Origin: Polynucleobacter sp.
GTDB taxonomy: Bacteria > Pseudomonadota > Gammaproteobacteria > Burkholderiales > Burkholderiaceae_D
Assembly (NCBI GenBank): GCA_021737945.1
Contig: JAIPCX010000009.1
Coordinates: 42,107-106,106 of the forward strand
DNA length: 64,000 nucleotides
Direction of reading: 5' to 3'
Below the pieces are notes generated by a model. The model ran no database searches. It saw only the letters and a list, made by a program, of their open reading frames with translations, and was not told the origin of the DNA. This document shows positions 1 through 8,855 of this stretch, one piece after another (positions within the stretch are counted from its first letter, which is position 1; every line of letters begins with the position of its first letter). The translations under genes and the position numbers were made by a program.

Positions 1-1
1 G

Positions 2-736
2 ATGGATGAATCGGTGGTGTCTTTACGCAAAAGCGTGGACATGATTTCGAATGAAATTCAAATTTCGCAAAAGCTGTCAGAGCAGGGTTTGTTTTCGGTT
101 GTGGAATTATCGCGCTTACGTCGCCAAGAAAACGATCTCAACCAGCAAATTACAGAGCGCTTAAATAAATTTCGTGCAGACGCTAATGCTGAAGTAGTGC
201 GTATTGAGAACGAGCTCTCACAATTAAAACCAAATCTAAATGCGCGTCGTGACACCTACGATCGTACAACCTTACGCGCACCGGTTAATGGCATAGTAAA
301 AAACATACGCATGACTACTCTGGGCGCGGCAGTACCAGGCGGCGCGCCAATATTAGATATTGTTCCTGTCGATGCTAAACTGTTGCTAGATGCACGCCTA
401 GATCCAAAAGACATCTCTTACATAAAACAGGGATTGCCAGTAACTATAAAAATGGCCGCATTTGACACAGCCATTTATGGTGAATTAAAAGGCAGCGTGG
501 TGTTGATCAGTCCAGATACATTTAGGGAAGATGCACGGAGCGCGGATGGCCAATCGGCTGCGTACTACCGCGTGTTGATTGAGAGCGAAATCGATAAAAA
601 TGATCCTCGTCAAAAAAAGATGGTGATTATTCCTGGGATGACCGCCACCGCGCAAATTAAGACAGGTGCTAAAACCGTTATGCAGTATTTGATCAAACCG
701 ATCTACAAAGCAAAAGAAGCGTTCCGCGAACGTTAA
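2..736 (+). CDS. HlyD-family type I secretion adaptor (5' truncated by window)
   Basis: This is the C-terminal 244 residues of a periplasmic membrane-fusion protein that would link an inner-membrane ABC exporter to the TolC channel encoded next. The visible part begins in a long charged alpha-helical hairpin (about residues 1-80, heptad-like), then the lipoyl/barrel-sandwich return strand with LRAPVNGIVKNI near residue 92, then the beta-barrel domain and the typical HlyD ending (PGMTATAQIKTG followed by YLIKPI). The reading frame is open to the window edge, so the ATG at position 2 is probably internal and the membrane anchor lies upstream. A TolC-like gene follows after 25 bases. The family assignment is secure; the cargo is not visible. 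Confidence 0.9.
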   Translation: MDESVVSLRKSVDMISNEIQISQKLSEQGLFSVVELSRLRRQENDLNQQITERLNKFRADANAEVVRIENELSQLKPNLNARRDTYDRTTLRAPVNGIVKNIRMTTLGAAVPGGAPILDIVPVDAKLLLDARLDPKDISYIKQGLPVTIKMAAFDTAIYGELKGSVVLISPDTFREDARSADGQSAAYYRVLIESEIDKNDPRQKKMVIIPGMTATAQIKTGAKTVMQYLIKPIYKAKEAFRER

Positions 737-761
737 GATCTGGTCTCACATTCTGTGCACA

Positions 762-2153
762 ATGAAAACATTCAAGCGTACCGCGTGGTTAGCAGCATTC
801 ATATCAACAGCTTTGTTGTCGCCCTTGGCAACGAACGCTGCAAGCACCGACGACAAAGCCGATGCTGCACCAATGCAGATGACAGATTATCTGCAATTAA
901 AAAGGTTTAAGGAGATTCCTTCTGCAGGCCGCATAGTCGAATCGAATTTACGCCAAAAAGAAATCATTATTGCTGCCTTAAACTACAGCCCTACAGGGCG
1001 TGAAGTACTTGCTAGCTTATTGGCAGCAGGACTCGATACCACCGCAGCAAAAGGTGCCAAGTTACCTCAAGTAACTGCAACGGTTCAATCGGCAATGACT
1101 GAAGGCGATCTTCCGATGGCATCAAAGAATCGCGGAAGCCCTGGCGCTACCTTTCAAGCGTCCTATGTTGTGTACGACTGGGGCCGACTAGATGCAAATG
1201 TAAGAGTTCGTAAAGAAGCAGAAAATTCACTTAGCGCTCGTCAAAATTTGGTAGCACGTCAAGTGGCTTTGGATGCCGTAACCACCTGCCTAGAGCTAAG
1301 CAAACAGCGAGCGCTACTAACCGCGAATATCGATTATGTCGATAAGATCAAAGATTTAGTAAGGCGATTAAATCGAGTAGTTGAATCAGACCCCGGCCGT
1401 GCCGGTGAACTAGTGCAAACAAAATCAAGAATGCTGCAAGCGGATTCATCGATAGAAACGGTCCGCACCAAAGTAACTGAAATTAAGTATCGTTTAGACC
1501 GAATACTCGGATCGAATCAATCGCACCAATGCGATGGTCTTGGACCCAGCCTATTGAATGCGCCTGATCGAAACGATGTACTCGACAGTTTAAAAATTCA
1601 TCCGCAAGTCCGAATTGTAGAAGCGGATTATCGACTAAATTTAAACCTTGTCGATCAACTAGCCGCAACACGTAAACCACAAGCCTCGGTCATTGCAGCG
1701 CATGCGCCGGTGTCTTTGGGATTTACGCAAGACTATGCACAATCTGTTACGTTATCCGTAACAGCACCTCTGTATGATGGCAATACACTTAAATCATCAG
1801 AGCGAGCTTCACTAGAACGCGCCAACGCAGCTCTCGAAAGAAAAGAAGAAACCCTTCGCCAGCTCACCGATGACGTAAAGCAGCGCCATTCACAAGCCGT
1901 GCGTAACTTGGCGCGCGCTGAAGAATATGTCAGCCTGCTAGAGATCAACAAAAAAGTTCGTGATGATTTTTTTGTGCAATGGGTTTCGTTAGGCCGTCGT
2001 TCTTTATTTGAATTGCTAGCCATTGAAGCGGAACAATTTTCTTTAGACACCGGTTATTTCACTACGCTATACGACGGCATGATTGGCGTGGCCTTTCTGC
2101 GCACGACTGCGGGTGAATTGACTATGGATACATTTACGACGAATACACCATGA
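762..2153 (+). CDS. TolC-family outer membrane efflux/secretion protein
   Basis: This 463-residue protein has a clear Sec signal peptide (residues 1 to about 27, basic start, hydrophobic core, ending near TNAAS) and two long coiled-coil halves typical of outer-membrane efflux proteins. A TolC-type motif (YVVYDWGRLDA, about residues 138-148) is followed by a repeat-like second half (VTAPLYDGN, about 334-342). It should form the trimeric outer-membrane tunnel of a type I secretion system with the HlyD adaptor upstream. Its stop codon overlaps the start of the next gene (ATGA), so it is translationally linked to the GT41 glycosyltransferase. The ABC component is not in the window and presumably lies to the left. 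Confidence 0.9.
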   Translation: MKTFKRTAWLAAFISTALLSPLATNAASTDDKADAAPMQMTDYLQLKRFKEIPSAGRIVESNLRQKEIIIAALNYSPTGREVLASLLAAGLDTTAAKGAKLPQVTATVQSAMTEGDLPMASKNRGSPGATFQASYVVYDWGRLDANVRVRKEAENSLSARQNLVARQVALDAVTTCLELSKQRALLTANIDYVDKIKDLVRRLNRVVESDPGRAGELVQTKSRMLQADSSIETVRTKVTEIKYRLDRILGSNQSHQCDGLGPSLLNAPDRNDVLDSLKIHPQVRIVEADYRLNLNLVDQLAATRKPQASVIAAHAPVSLGFTQDYAQSVTLSVTAPLYDGNTLKSSERASLERANAALERKEETLRQLTDDVKQRHSQAVRNLARAEEYVSLLEINKKVRDDFFVQWVSLGRRSLFELLAIEAEQFSLDTGYFTTLYDGMIGVAFLRTTAGELTMDTFTTNTP

Positions 2154-4045
2154 GCACCAAAGCCAAGGCTAAAAAACATACACCAAACGCCGTTGCCGCT
2201 GCGCCTGAACAAAACTGGTTAGCGACACTAGGACAGATTAAAAGCGATAAGTTTTCTATCGATCAGATTATTCAGTTAGCCGATACTTTGCTGAAAGCAG
2301 GTAAACAGGACCTAACCGATATCGCGTATCAAACATGGATAGCGAGCTCGACCTCGCCGATGAAATTTGTCGCCGCGTTTAATTACGGTGTGATGCTGGC
2401 GAATTGGAATCGAACCGATGATGCGATTCGTTATTACAACCTCGCTGTACAAATAAATCCTAGCTTTGGTCACCCGCGTATCAATCTTGGCTTAGCCTTT
2501 GAGCGGCAAAACAAACAAGAAGAAGCAGTCGCCCAATGGCAGCTCATCGAAGCAGATCCAGTAATTAAAGCGGCGGCACCGATAGAGATTCGCACGACTG
2601 CGTTAAATCACATTGGACGTTTACGTGAGATTCAGCGAAATTTCGTTGCCGCGGAAGTGGCGTTGACAGAGAGTTTGTCGATAAATCCGAACCAAAAAGA
2701 CGCTCTACATCACTGGTTTCATTTACGCCAAAAGCAATGCGACTGGCCAGTGCTAAAAGAATTTGCTGAAGTTACTAAAAATAGAATAGTGACTTCCATG
2801 TCACCGCTAGCGTGCTTAGCGCATGATGATGACTTGGGTTTTCAGATGTTTATTGGTGAGCGTATCGTGCGTGAAAAATTCACCTTTAACCATCAGCCTA
2901 TGGCCGAGCGTAAAAGCTATGGTCATCAGAAAATCCGAATTGGTTATCTCTCAGGGGATTTGTGTACACATGCCATCGGCCTGATCATGCCTGAGCTGTT
3001 TGAATTGCATGATCGCTCACGGTATGAAGTGTATTTATACGATTACGGTCGTGAAGATGGCACCGGCTTGCGCGCGCGTTACAAACAAAATATTGAAAAT
3101 TTCGTATCCATTGCTGCGATGACTGATGTGCAGGCCGCCGCCAAAATCCGCATGGATGAGATTGATATCCTGATTGATTTGCATGGCCTCAGCTTAGGCA
3201 TACGCGCTGAAATTCTTGCGTACAGGCCAGCGCCGATTCAAATGACGTATTTGGGTTACATCGGTACAACCATGTTGCCGTATGTTGATTACGTCATCAC
3301 CGATGAATACAGTTTTACTGAGCCAATGGAACAGTACTACAGTGAAAAACCACTGAAGCTCAAGCATTGCTGTTTGCCGACCGATCGAAAAAAGCATGTC
3401 GACCCGACGCCAACCCGTGAAGAAGCGGGATTGCCTAGCGATAAATTCATTTTTGCGACATTCAACAATGCCTATAAGTTGAATGAAAAAATGTTTGGCA
3501 CGTGGCTAAACATCATGAAGCGCGTGCCTAACAGCGTGTTATGGATTGTGGATGACAATCCGTGGGCAACGGCGAATATTCGTCGCTTCACACAACAAAA
3601 CGGCGTTGATCCAGCGCGGTTGATATTTACGCCGCGCGTCATGCCACCGGCCTACTTAGGTCGTATGCCCTTAGCGGATGTTTTCTTGGATAACCATCCG
3701 TATAACGCCGGCTCAACCGCCAGCGATATTCTTTGGATGGGTGTGCCTATGGTGACCTTGTCGGGCAATACCTTTGTGTCGCGTATGGCAGGCAGCATGC
3801 TGCACTACGCAGGCCTTGATGAACTGATCGCTCACAATCACACCGACTATGAAAACCTCGCGGTGGCTTTATCTGCTGACCCTGAGCGTTTAGCGCGTAT
3901 CAAAGCGCAGATGCTCAATCAACGTAATCCGGGTGGATCGTTCGATATGAGCCATTTCACCAAAGAGATGGAAAGAAATTACGAAGAGGCTTATACAAAA
4001 ATAGCCACTTTCGAGATTCCGCATCATGAACTGGTAATGATCTGA
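2150..4045 (+). CDS. TPR-containing O-GlcNAc transferase-like protein (SPINDLY family, GT41)
   Basis: This 631-residue protein has N-terminal tetratricopeptide-like helices (about residues 30-190; the segment AFNYGVMLANWNRTDDAIRY is a typical TPR unit) followed by a GT41 catalytic domain. The catalytic part shows IRIGYLSGDLCTHAIG (about residue 263), the pair IDILIDLHG and QMTYLGYIGTT, and the C-terminal sugar-nucleotide site DVFLDNHPYNAGSTASDILW. Enzymes of this family transfer GlcNAc or another sugar from a UDP or GDP donor to Ser/Thr of proteins. The gene overlaps the TolC gene by four bases, suggesting that the substrate may be the type I secreted protein; that link is inference. Confidence 0.88.
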   Translation: MSTKAKAKKHTPNAVAAAPEQNWLATLGQIKSDKFSIDQIIQLADTLLKAGKQDLTDIAYQTWIASSTSPMKFVAAFNYGVMLANWNRTDDAIRYYNLAVQINPSFGHPRINLGLAFERQNKQEEAVAQWQLIEADPVIKAAAPIEIRTTALNHIGRLREIQRNFVAAEVALTESLSINPNQKDALHHWFHLRQKQCDWPVLKEFAEVTKNRIVTSMSPLACLAHDDDLGFQMFIGERIVREKFTFNHQPMAERKSYGHQKIRIGYLSGDLCTHAIGLIMPELFELHDRSRYEVYLYDYGREDGTGLRARYKQNIENFVSIAAMTDVQAAAKIRMDEIDILIDLHGLSLGIRAEILAYRPAPIQMTYLGYIGTTMLPYVDYVITDEYSFTEPMEQYYSEKPLKLKHCCLPTDRKKHVDPTPTREEAGLPSDKFIFATFNNAYKLNEKMFGTWLNIMKRVPNSVLWIVDDNPWATANIRRFTQQNGVDPARLIFTPRVMPPAYLGRMPLADVFLDNHPYNAGSTASDILWMGVPMVTLSGNTFVSRMAGSMLHYAGLDELIAHNHTDYENLAVALSADPERLARIKAQMLNQRNPGGSFDMSHFTKEMERNYEEAYTKIATFEIPHHELVMI

Positions 4046-4047
4046 TC

Positions 4048-4872
4048 ATGGCTATTCATATTTACCAAATTTATTATGATCAAGCGACTAAGCAAGCGCT
4101 GGATCCGGGATTTATACCGCTAGATAACAGTAATACTGAGCGGCCTGATTGGTATGAGTTTTGGCCGATTCGCAAATTCTTAAAAGAAAACCAGCTACAA
4201 GAAGATTCTTGGTATGGTTTTTTGTCGCCTAAATTCGCGGGCAAAACAGGCTTTAACAGTAAGACCATCAAAGAGCTAATCACACAGTACGATCGTGTGA
4301 TGGATGTGGCATTGTTTTCATCGACCTGGGATTTCATCGCGTATTACAAGAACTGCTTTGAGCAGGGCGAGGTTTGGCATGAAAACATCACGCAAGTCGC
4401 GCAGATGTTTTTTAACGTGGTGGGCTATGAAGTCAATTGTGCCGAGCTAGTAAACCACACGCAAAACTCCGTCACTAGTAATTACGTGATTGCTAAGCCG
4501 ATTTACTGGCGCCGTTGGATGGATTTGGCAGACAAACTTTTCGCCGTATCGGAATCCAACACCCCCTTAGGTAACATATTGTCCGGGCAAACTACTTACG
4601 GGCCGAAACTTTTACCGTTTAAAGTGTTCATACAAGAACGTTTGGCGCCGGTACTACTAGCGAATGAAAAATTCAAAGTGCTCTCGCCTGATCAAAGCCA
4701 GTATCGGCCACTGTTCAGTCACCTGTTCCATGAAAATCTGCGCACGCGTCGTACTTTGCAAACGCTTGATTTGTTAAAGGAGCGGTTCTGTGCCACTGGA
4801 GATAGGCAGTATCTCGATACCTATAGCAAATTGAAGGCAGAAATCCCTATCAAGCCGACGCGCTTCCGTTAA
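4048..4872 (+). CDS. Conserved hypothetical protein of glycan cluster
   Basis: This 274-residue soluble protein starts two bases after the GT41 gene stop, so it belongs to the same operon. It has no signal peptide or obvious membrane segment. Aromatic-rich motifs (IYQIYYDQ at the start, SWYGFLSPKF near residue 53, and ITQVAQMFFNVVGYEVNC around 110) suggest a compact enzyme or glycosyltransferase-like fold, but I do not recognise a catalytic signature. The position between GT41 and GT2 genes argues for a role in making or transferring the same glycan. Function is unassigned. Confidence 0.7.
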   Translation: MAIHIYQIYYDQATKQALDPGFIPLDNSNTERPDWYEFWPIRKFLKENQLQEDSWYGFLSPKFAGKTGFNSKTIKELITQYDRVMDVALFSSTWDFIAYYKNCFEQGEVWHENITQVAQMFFNVVGYEVNCAELVNHTQNSVTSNYVIAKPIYWRRWMDLADKLFAVSESNTPLGNILSGQTTYGPKLLPFKVFIQERLAPVLLANEKFKVLSPDQSQYRPLFSHLFHENLRTRRTLQTLDLLKERFCATGDRQYLDTYSKLKAEIPIKPTRFR

Positions 4873-4916
4873 TACCCGCGGCGACTTTCGCGGCGTATTA
4901 CGGAGACGATCCGTAA
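4871..4916. other. Two adjacent stem-loops downstream of the 4048-4872 gene
   Basis: A first imperfect hairpin pairs AATACCCGCG with CGCGGCGTATT (4871-4899). A second perfect one pairs TTACGGA (4898-4904) with TCCGTAA (4910-4916) around a five-base loop. There is no T-run after either stem, so they are not classical intrinsic terminators. They may stabilise mRNA ends or attenuate transcription between the GT41 unit and the following GT2 gene. Confidence 0.45.
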
Positions 4917-4969
4917 TCACAGCTATCTTGCAACCTCACTAAAGTATTTACTGTCAGGCCGGTCCCACG

Positions 4970-5671
4970 ATGAAAAAGCTTAGCTTGATTTCGCATTACT
5001 ACAATTCGCACGACAAAGCGCAAGACCTGATCGACCATTTGGCGCAAGCCAAGCCCGAGACATTAGAATATCTCGAGTTAATCATTGTGGATGATTGCTC
5101 GGATGAAGAGCGCATGCTGACCGCGCCTAACTTCAGCCTCAAGTATTTACGCATTATTGATGATATCCCTTGGAACCAATCCGGTGCGCGCAACCTCGGG
5201 GCCTTGACGTCGGAAGGGAGCTGGCAATTATTTTTTGATATTGACCAGCGTATTTCTTACGAAGGATTAGATTATGTCGTAGAGCATTGCGAAGGTCTGG
5301 CCGACACCGTGATGCATTATTTTTTAGTGAATAATTTCATCGACAGTAATACCAATGAGCAGCTGACGGTTCATCCGAATACGTTTTTAGTCAATGCGAA
5401 CAAATTTCGTCTCAATGGTCTGTACGACGAAGACTTTGCAGGAAACTATGGCTATGAAGATCTGTACTTACCATATTTGTGGGAGCGTAATGGTGGGACA
5501 CGCGCAATTATGGGTAATGAGTTTTACTTTACTGATCAGCACTTCAAAACAACAACTTTAAATCGCGATCTCGAACCGAACAAGATAATATCCACCCGCA
5601 AATTAATGACTGGATTGCCGCGGCCTAAAAGCCTATTGCGCTTTGAGTGGAAAATTCAAAGCATGTCGTAA
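4970..5671 (+). CDS. Family 2-like glycosyltransferase
   Basis: This 233-residue protein is a GT-A-fold transferase. It begins LSLISHYYNSHDKAQDLIDHL, has the nucleotide-binding LIIVDDCSDE (about residues 37-46), the GARNLG signature (about 75-80) and FFDIDQR (DxD-like, about 90-96), and ends with a typical acceptor region containing YGYEDLYLPYLW. It should transfer a sugar from a nucleotide donor to a surface glycan in the cytoplasm. It lacks membrane segments. It sits downstream of the GT41 operon with a 97-base gap. Donor and acceptor cannot be read from sequence. Confidence 0.85.
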   Translation: MKKLSLISHYYNSHDKAQDLIDHLAQAKPETLEYLELIIVDDCSDEERMLTAPNFSLKYLRIIDDIPWNQSGARNLGALTSEGSWQLFFDIDQRISYEGLDYVVEHCEGLADTVMHYFLVNNFIDSNTNEQLTVHPNTFLVNANKFRLNGLYDEDFAGNYGYEDLYLPYLWERNGGTRAIMGNEFYFTDQHFKTTTLNRDLEPNKIISTRKLMTGLPRPKSLLRFEWKIQSMS

Positions 5672-5698
5672 GCGATAGCAAGTGCAAGATTAGACAAA

Positions 5699-5726
5699 TT
5701 AATTCAATTAATTCAAATTGATTCAA
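5699..5726. repeat. Short tandem repeat of TTAATTCAA
   Basis: Two exact copies of TTAATTCAA (5699-5707 and 5708-5716) are followed after one base by a variant, TTGATTCAA (5718-5726), immediately upstream of the next glycosyltransferase gene. Copy number in such AT-rich runs can change by slippage, so it could modulate spacing in the leader of that gene; this is speculation. Confidence 0.5.
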
Positions 5727-5743
5727 CTTCATTCCGTGCTTCC

Positions 5744-6703
5744 ATGACTATCGCCTCTATCTCTGGCATCAAAAATGAATCAGATGTCATCGAATCCTTC
5801 GTGCGCCATAACGCCAAATTCATTGATGATTTTTATTTTATTGATGACTCGGCCGACAAAACGCCCGCGATATTGGCGCAGTTAGCGGGCGAAGGCTTTC
5901 GTATCTTTACGATTAAGTTTGACACGCGTGACTATCAGCATAGCAAGATCATGACGAATGCTACGCGCCACATCAATCAAGAGCGCAAGTACGACTGGAT
6001 TTTTTATCTCGACGCAGATGAGATTTTGTACTACCCGACCAAAGAGCAATTTCTGCAAACGCTGGCAGCTAATCAGCAGCATCAAGTCGGGGTACTGCAT
6101 CACTATGAAATGGCGGCCAATCAAACGCCGTATTTCAACTCGCTTAATCCGCTTAAAGATTGCTTTAATGTTAGAACGCTTCAGAGTCAGACGAATAAGA
6201 TTTTTATACGCGGCGACATGTTTGATAAAGTCATGATCGGCCCTGGCCAGCATGATGTACTGGCGCTCGATGGCAAACGCTGTGATTATTTTGAATCGGG
6301 CATGCAGTTAGCGCATTTTCCAGTTCGCAGCGCATCGCAGTATGTGACGCGCACCATCATTATTTATACGAGTTTGCTCGCGAAGTTAAACAAAATACCT
6401 GGCGAAGGCAATCACGCGATTCGTCAGTATGAATGGTTAAAGCAAAATGATTTTGTGGCGAGTGATGCCAAGGTCACCGAATGGGGCTTGCAGTTTGGCT
6501 TGGACGACAATACCCGCCATCAGTGCAAACTAACTGCTGATCGTCCAGTGCTTCTGGACGATATCGTGTGCAAGTACCACGAGCTGGCGCGCCGCAATGA
6601 CACCTTATTACTTGGCTTAGAGCTTGAGCGCGTAGCAGGCTTGCTGAGTGACTTCCGACATAAAACCCATCAATCCGTTGAGCAACTGAAATCCCTGTTT
6701 TGA
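5744..6703 (+). CDS. Glycosyltransferase family 2-type protein (Glyco_tranf_2_4-like)
   Basis: This 319-residue protein matches the 'glyco_tranf_2_4' type of GT-A transferase. It has SGIKNESDVIESFVRHN at the start, YFIDDSADKT (about 31-40) and the metal-binding motif FYLDADEI (about 88-95), followed by a conserved region with AHFPVRS. These proteins act in the cytoplasm on LPS or protein-linked glycans. It converges with the minus-strand gene 16 bases downstream. The family is clear but the sugar is unknown. Confidence 0.83.
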   Translation: MTIASISGIKNESDVIESFVRHNAKFIDDFYFIDDSADKTPAILAQLAGEGFRIFTIKFDTRDYQHSKIMTNATRHINQERKYDWIFYLDADEILYYPTKEQFLQTLAANQQHQVGVLHHYEMAANQTPYFNSLNPLKDCFNVRTLQSQTNKIFIRGDMFDKVMIGPGQHDVLALDGKRCDYFESGMQLAHFPVRSASQYVTRTIIIYTSLLAKLNKIPGEGNHAIRQYEWLKQNDFVASDAKVTEWGLQFGLDDNTRHQCKLTADRPVLLDDIVCKYHELARRNDTLLLGLELERVAGLLSDFRHKTHQSVEQLKSLF

Positions 6704-6718
6704 AAGCGCTATGGGCGC

Positions 6719-7516
6719 TTAAATAAACGGCCAGTTGGGCAGATGGGCTTCCGCAAAATGCTTTTTCTTTTCTGCAAACCCATCAATCGGCAAATCATAG
6801 TGGTACATATGCAGCGGCTGAATGTCGAAATGCGCGATACGGGTTTTGTGCTTGTATAAAGCTTTATGAAATATATCCGGACCCATTTCTATATAGTCCA
6901 AGGGATAATTAGAAACAGAGCCATCAGGAAGGACTTTGTTTAAATAGTCTTTTTGAGTGCGACTGGGGTTTTCTTTTAGCTCGGGTAGTTTCTCATCCAA
7001 GAATTCATGCAACATATTTAGCATGTCTTCAGTCAAGATGGTTTTTCGTTTGAAAATGAAAGCCACGTGCCCAATCCCAAACGGCACATAATTCTGTTTG
7101 TAATCTTCAAGCTCAGCCGAGCCATCAAATTTTTTGCTTAGTCCAAACTCGGTAGGACTAGTCAGCGGATAACCCAAAGCCAGCGCATCGGGATTATTTC
7201 TTAAAGTGGCAAATGCATCCACCCAAGATTTGTAGGTGAACTTAATATCGGAATAACCACCACCGAAATGGTGCATCAGATAGACCCGTAGATAATCTGA
7301 CATGTGGCATTCGCTAATGTACTGCGTAGCGGGGTGAAACGGCGCCGAGGGAAGCTCCCATAGCTTGTAAGAGCGCGGTGTTAAAAAAATAACCGGGCGC
7401 TGGGTATTGGCGAGAATAGAAAATACTTCGGTGGCGCGATCCGGTGTGAGCTTATCTTCACCTGGCCACATGCAAAAAATATATTCTCTTTCAAATCCGT
7501 CAACATCCTCGCCCAC
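6719..7516 (-). CDS. GT32/capsular-polysaccharide-synthesis-like glycosyltransferase
   Basis: This 265-residue protein has the hallmark of the GT32 and Caps_synth families: SDYLRVYLMHHFGGGYSDIK (about residues 73-92), where GGxYxD carries the metal-binding aspartate. The GTG start at 7516 is preceded by an AGGGG-type ribosome site, and no better ATG exists before the conserved N-terminus. It is transcribed against its neighbours, converging with the 5744-6703 gene. It probably adds a hexose to the surface glycan; donor unknown. Confidence 0.78.
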   Translation of the reverse strand: MGEDVDGFEREYIFCMWPGEDKLTPDRATEVFSILANTQRPVIFLTPRSYKLWELPSAPFHPATQYISECHMSDYLRVYLMHHFGGGYSDIKFTYKSWVDAFATLRNNPDALALGYPLTSPTEFGLSKKFDGSAELEDYKQNYVPFGIGHVAFIFKRKTILTEDMLNMLHEFLDEKLPELKENPSRTQKDYLNKVLPDGSVSNYPLDYIEMGPDIFHKALYKHKTRIAHFDIQPLHMYHYDLPIDGFAEKKKHFAEAHLPNWPFI

Positions 7517-7858
7517 AAAGCTACCCCTGAATGATTAAGTGCCTCTTATTATAAAGATTGCTGGTCATGATTCGGTGACAGTTGGCAAAATTTTTATGCA
7601 AACTCATTTGTTCTGAACCAAAACCCTCTGTAGGCCATCAAATAAACGCCACGATTATCATGCCATTATAAAAACAGCAGTTTACTTGTGGATGCTAGTT
7701 TAGCAATGATGAGAATAGACCTTGGTTTTACGCTTTAACTTCGATAAAAACCAGCTGGTCCAAAGATATAATAGAAGGATTTTCTTACTCATTGGGGATG
7801 TGAACTGTCATTTCCCCAAGCATTCAGCCAATTTTAGTATTTGCATTTAAGGCAAGCC
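7517..7858. other. Intergenic region between divergent genes
   Basis: These 342 bases separate two divergently transcribed genes and probably hold both promoters. It is AT-rich with no coding potential that I could support. The only clear structure is the hairpin at 7792-7819, described separately. Confidence 0.6.
7792..7819. promoter_or_regulatory. Perfect inverted repeat in leader of the epimerase/heptose operon
   Basis: TTGGGGA (7792-7798) pairs perfectly with TCCCCAA (7813-7819) around a 14-base loop, ending 39 bases before the ATG at 7859. It could be an operator or a leader hairpin. It is not followed by a T-run. Confidence 0.4.
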
Positions 7859-8815
7859 ATGAAATTCATCATAACCGGCTGTGCCGGTTTTATTGGAAGT
7901 AGTTTGACTGACAGATTATTGTCTATGGACCATGATGTGGTGGGCGTCGATAATTTTTCATCAGGACAGCGCCGGTTTTTAGAGTCGGCTCTGACGAATA
8001 AAAATTTCAAACTAGTCGAAGCCGATTTGCTCGATCCTGAGCATCTAAACCCCGCTTTTGCCGGCGGTGATGTGGTGTTTCACTTTGCTGCCAACGCCGA
8101 TGTGCGTTTTGGCACCGATCACCCGCGTCGCGACCTTGAGCAAAACACCATTGCGACATACAACGTACTTGAAGCTATGCGCGCCAATGGCGTGAAAAAA
8201 ATTCTGTTCTCTTCCACGGGCTCGGTGTATGGCGAAGCGAAGGTTATACCTACGCCTGAAGATGGCCCGTTTCCGATTCAAACCTCGCTGTATGGTGCCT
8301 CTAAATTAGCCGGTGAAGGTTTGATCGCGGCGTATTGCGAAGGCTTTGGTTTTCAGTCGTGGATATTTAGGTTTGTATCGATACTCGGCGAGCGTTACAC
8401 ACACGGCCACGTATTTGATTTTTATCGTAAGCTCAAAGAAGACACAACTGTATTGCCGGTGCTGGGCAATGGGCAGCAAAAAAAATCCTACCTGTACATA
8501 CAAGATTGTCTAGACGCGATGTTGCTGGCTTTAGAAAAAGCCACCGACAAAGTCAACGTGCTGAATTTAGGTGTGGATGGCTATTGCCAAGTGAATGACT
8601 CTATCGGTTGGATTTGTGAATCATTAAAAGTTAAACCGACGATGCAATATTCAGGCGGCGACCGTGGTTGGATAGGTGATAACCCGTTTATTTTTCTTGA
8701 GACTAAACGTATACAAGCACTAGGTTGGAAGCCGAAGCACACCATACAAGAAGGCGTACTTAAAACCATTGAATTCTTAAAGAATAACGAATGGGTTTTC
8801 GATGAGCGTGATTAA
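7859..8815 (+). CDS. NAD-dependent sugar-nucleotide epimerase/dehydratase (extended SDR)
   Basis: This 318-residue protein is an extended SDR acting on nucleotide sugars. It has the NAD motif ITGCAGFIGSS (residues 5-15), DNFSSGQRR typical of UDP-glucose 4-epimerase relatives, the catalytic SST...Y145-GAS-K149 set, and the substrate-domain sequence FVSILGERYTHGHV. I chose the ATG at 7859, preceded by AAGGCAAG, over a TTG at 7841, because conserved sequence begins directly after it. It opens the heptose operon, so its substrate may be a GDP- or UDP-sugar; the exact reaction (4-epimerase or dehydratase) is not decidable. Confidence 0.85.
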   Translation: MKFIITGCAGFIGSSLTDRLLSMDHDVVGVDNFSSGQRRFLESALTNKNFKLVEADLLDPEHLNPAFAGGDVVFHFAANADVRFGTDHPRRDLEQNTIATYNVLEAMRANGVKKILFSSTGSVYGEAKVIPTPEDGPFPIQTSLYGASKLAGEGLIAAYCEGFGFQSWIFRFVSILGERYTHGHVFDFYRKLKEDTTVLPVLGNGQQKKSYLYIQDCLDAMLLALEKATDKVNVLNLGVDGYCQVNDSIGWICESLKVKPTMQYSGGDRGWIGDNPFIFLETKRIQALGWKPKHTIQEGVLKTIEFLKNNEWVFDERD

Positions 8816-8855
8816 TAGCAGTCACGTCACTCACAACTCGAAAAACTGATAATTA

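Noticed and set aside
4871..4916. Intrinsic terminator after the 4048-4872 gene
   Set aside because: Stem-loops are present but no T-run follows, so termination is not supported.
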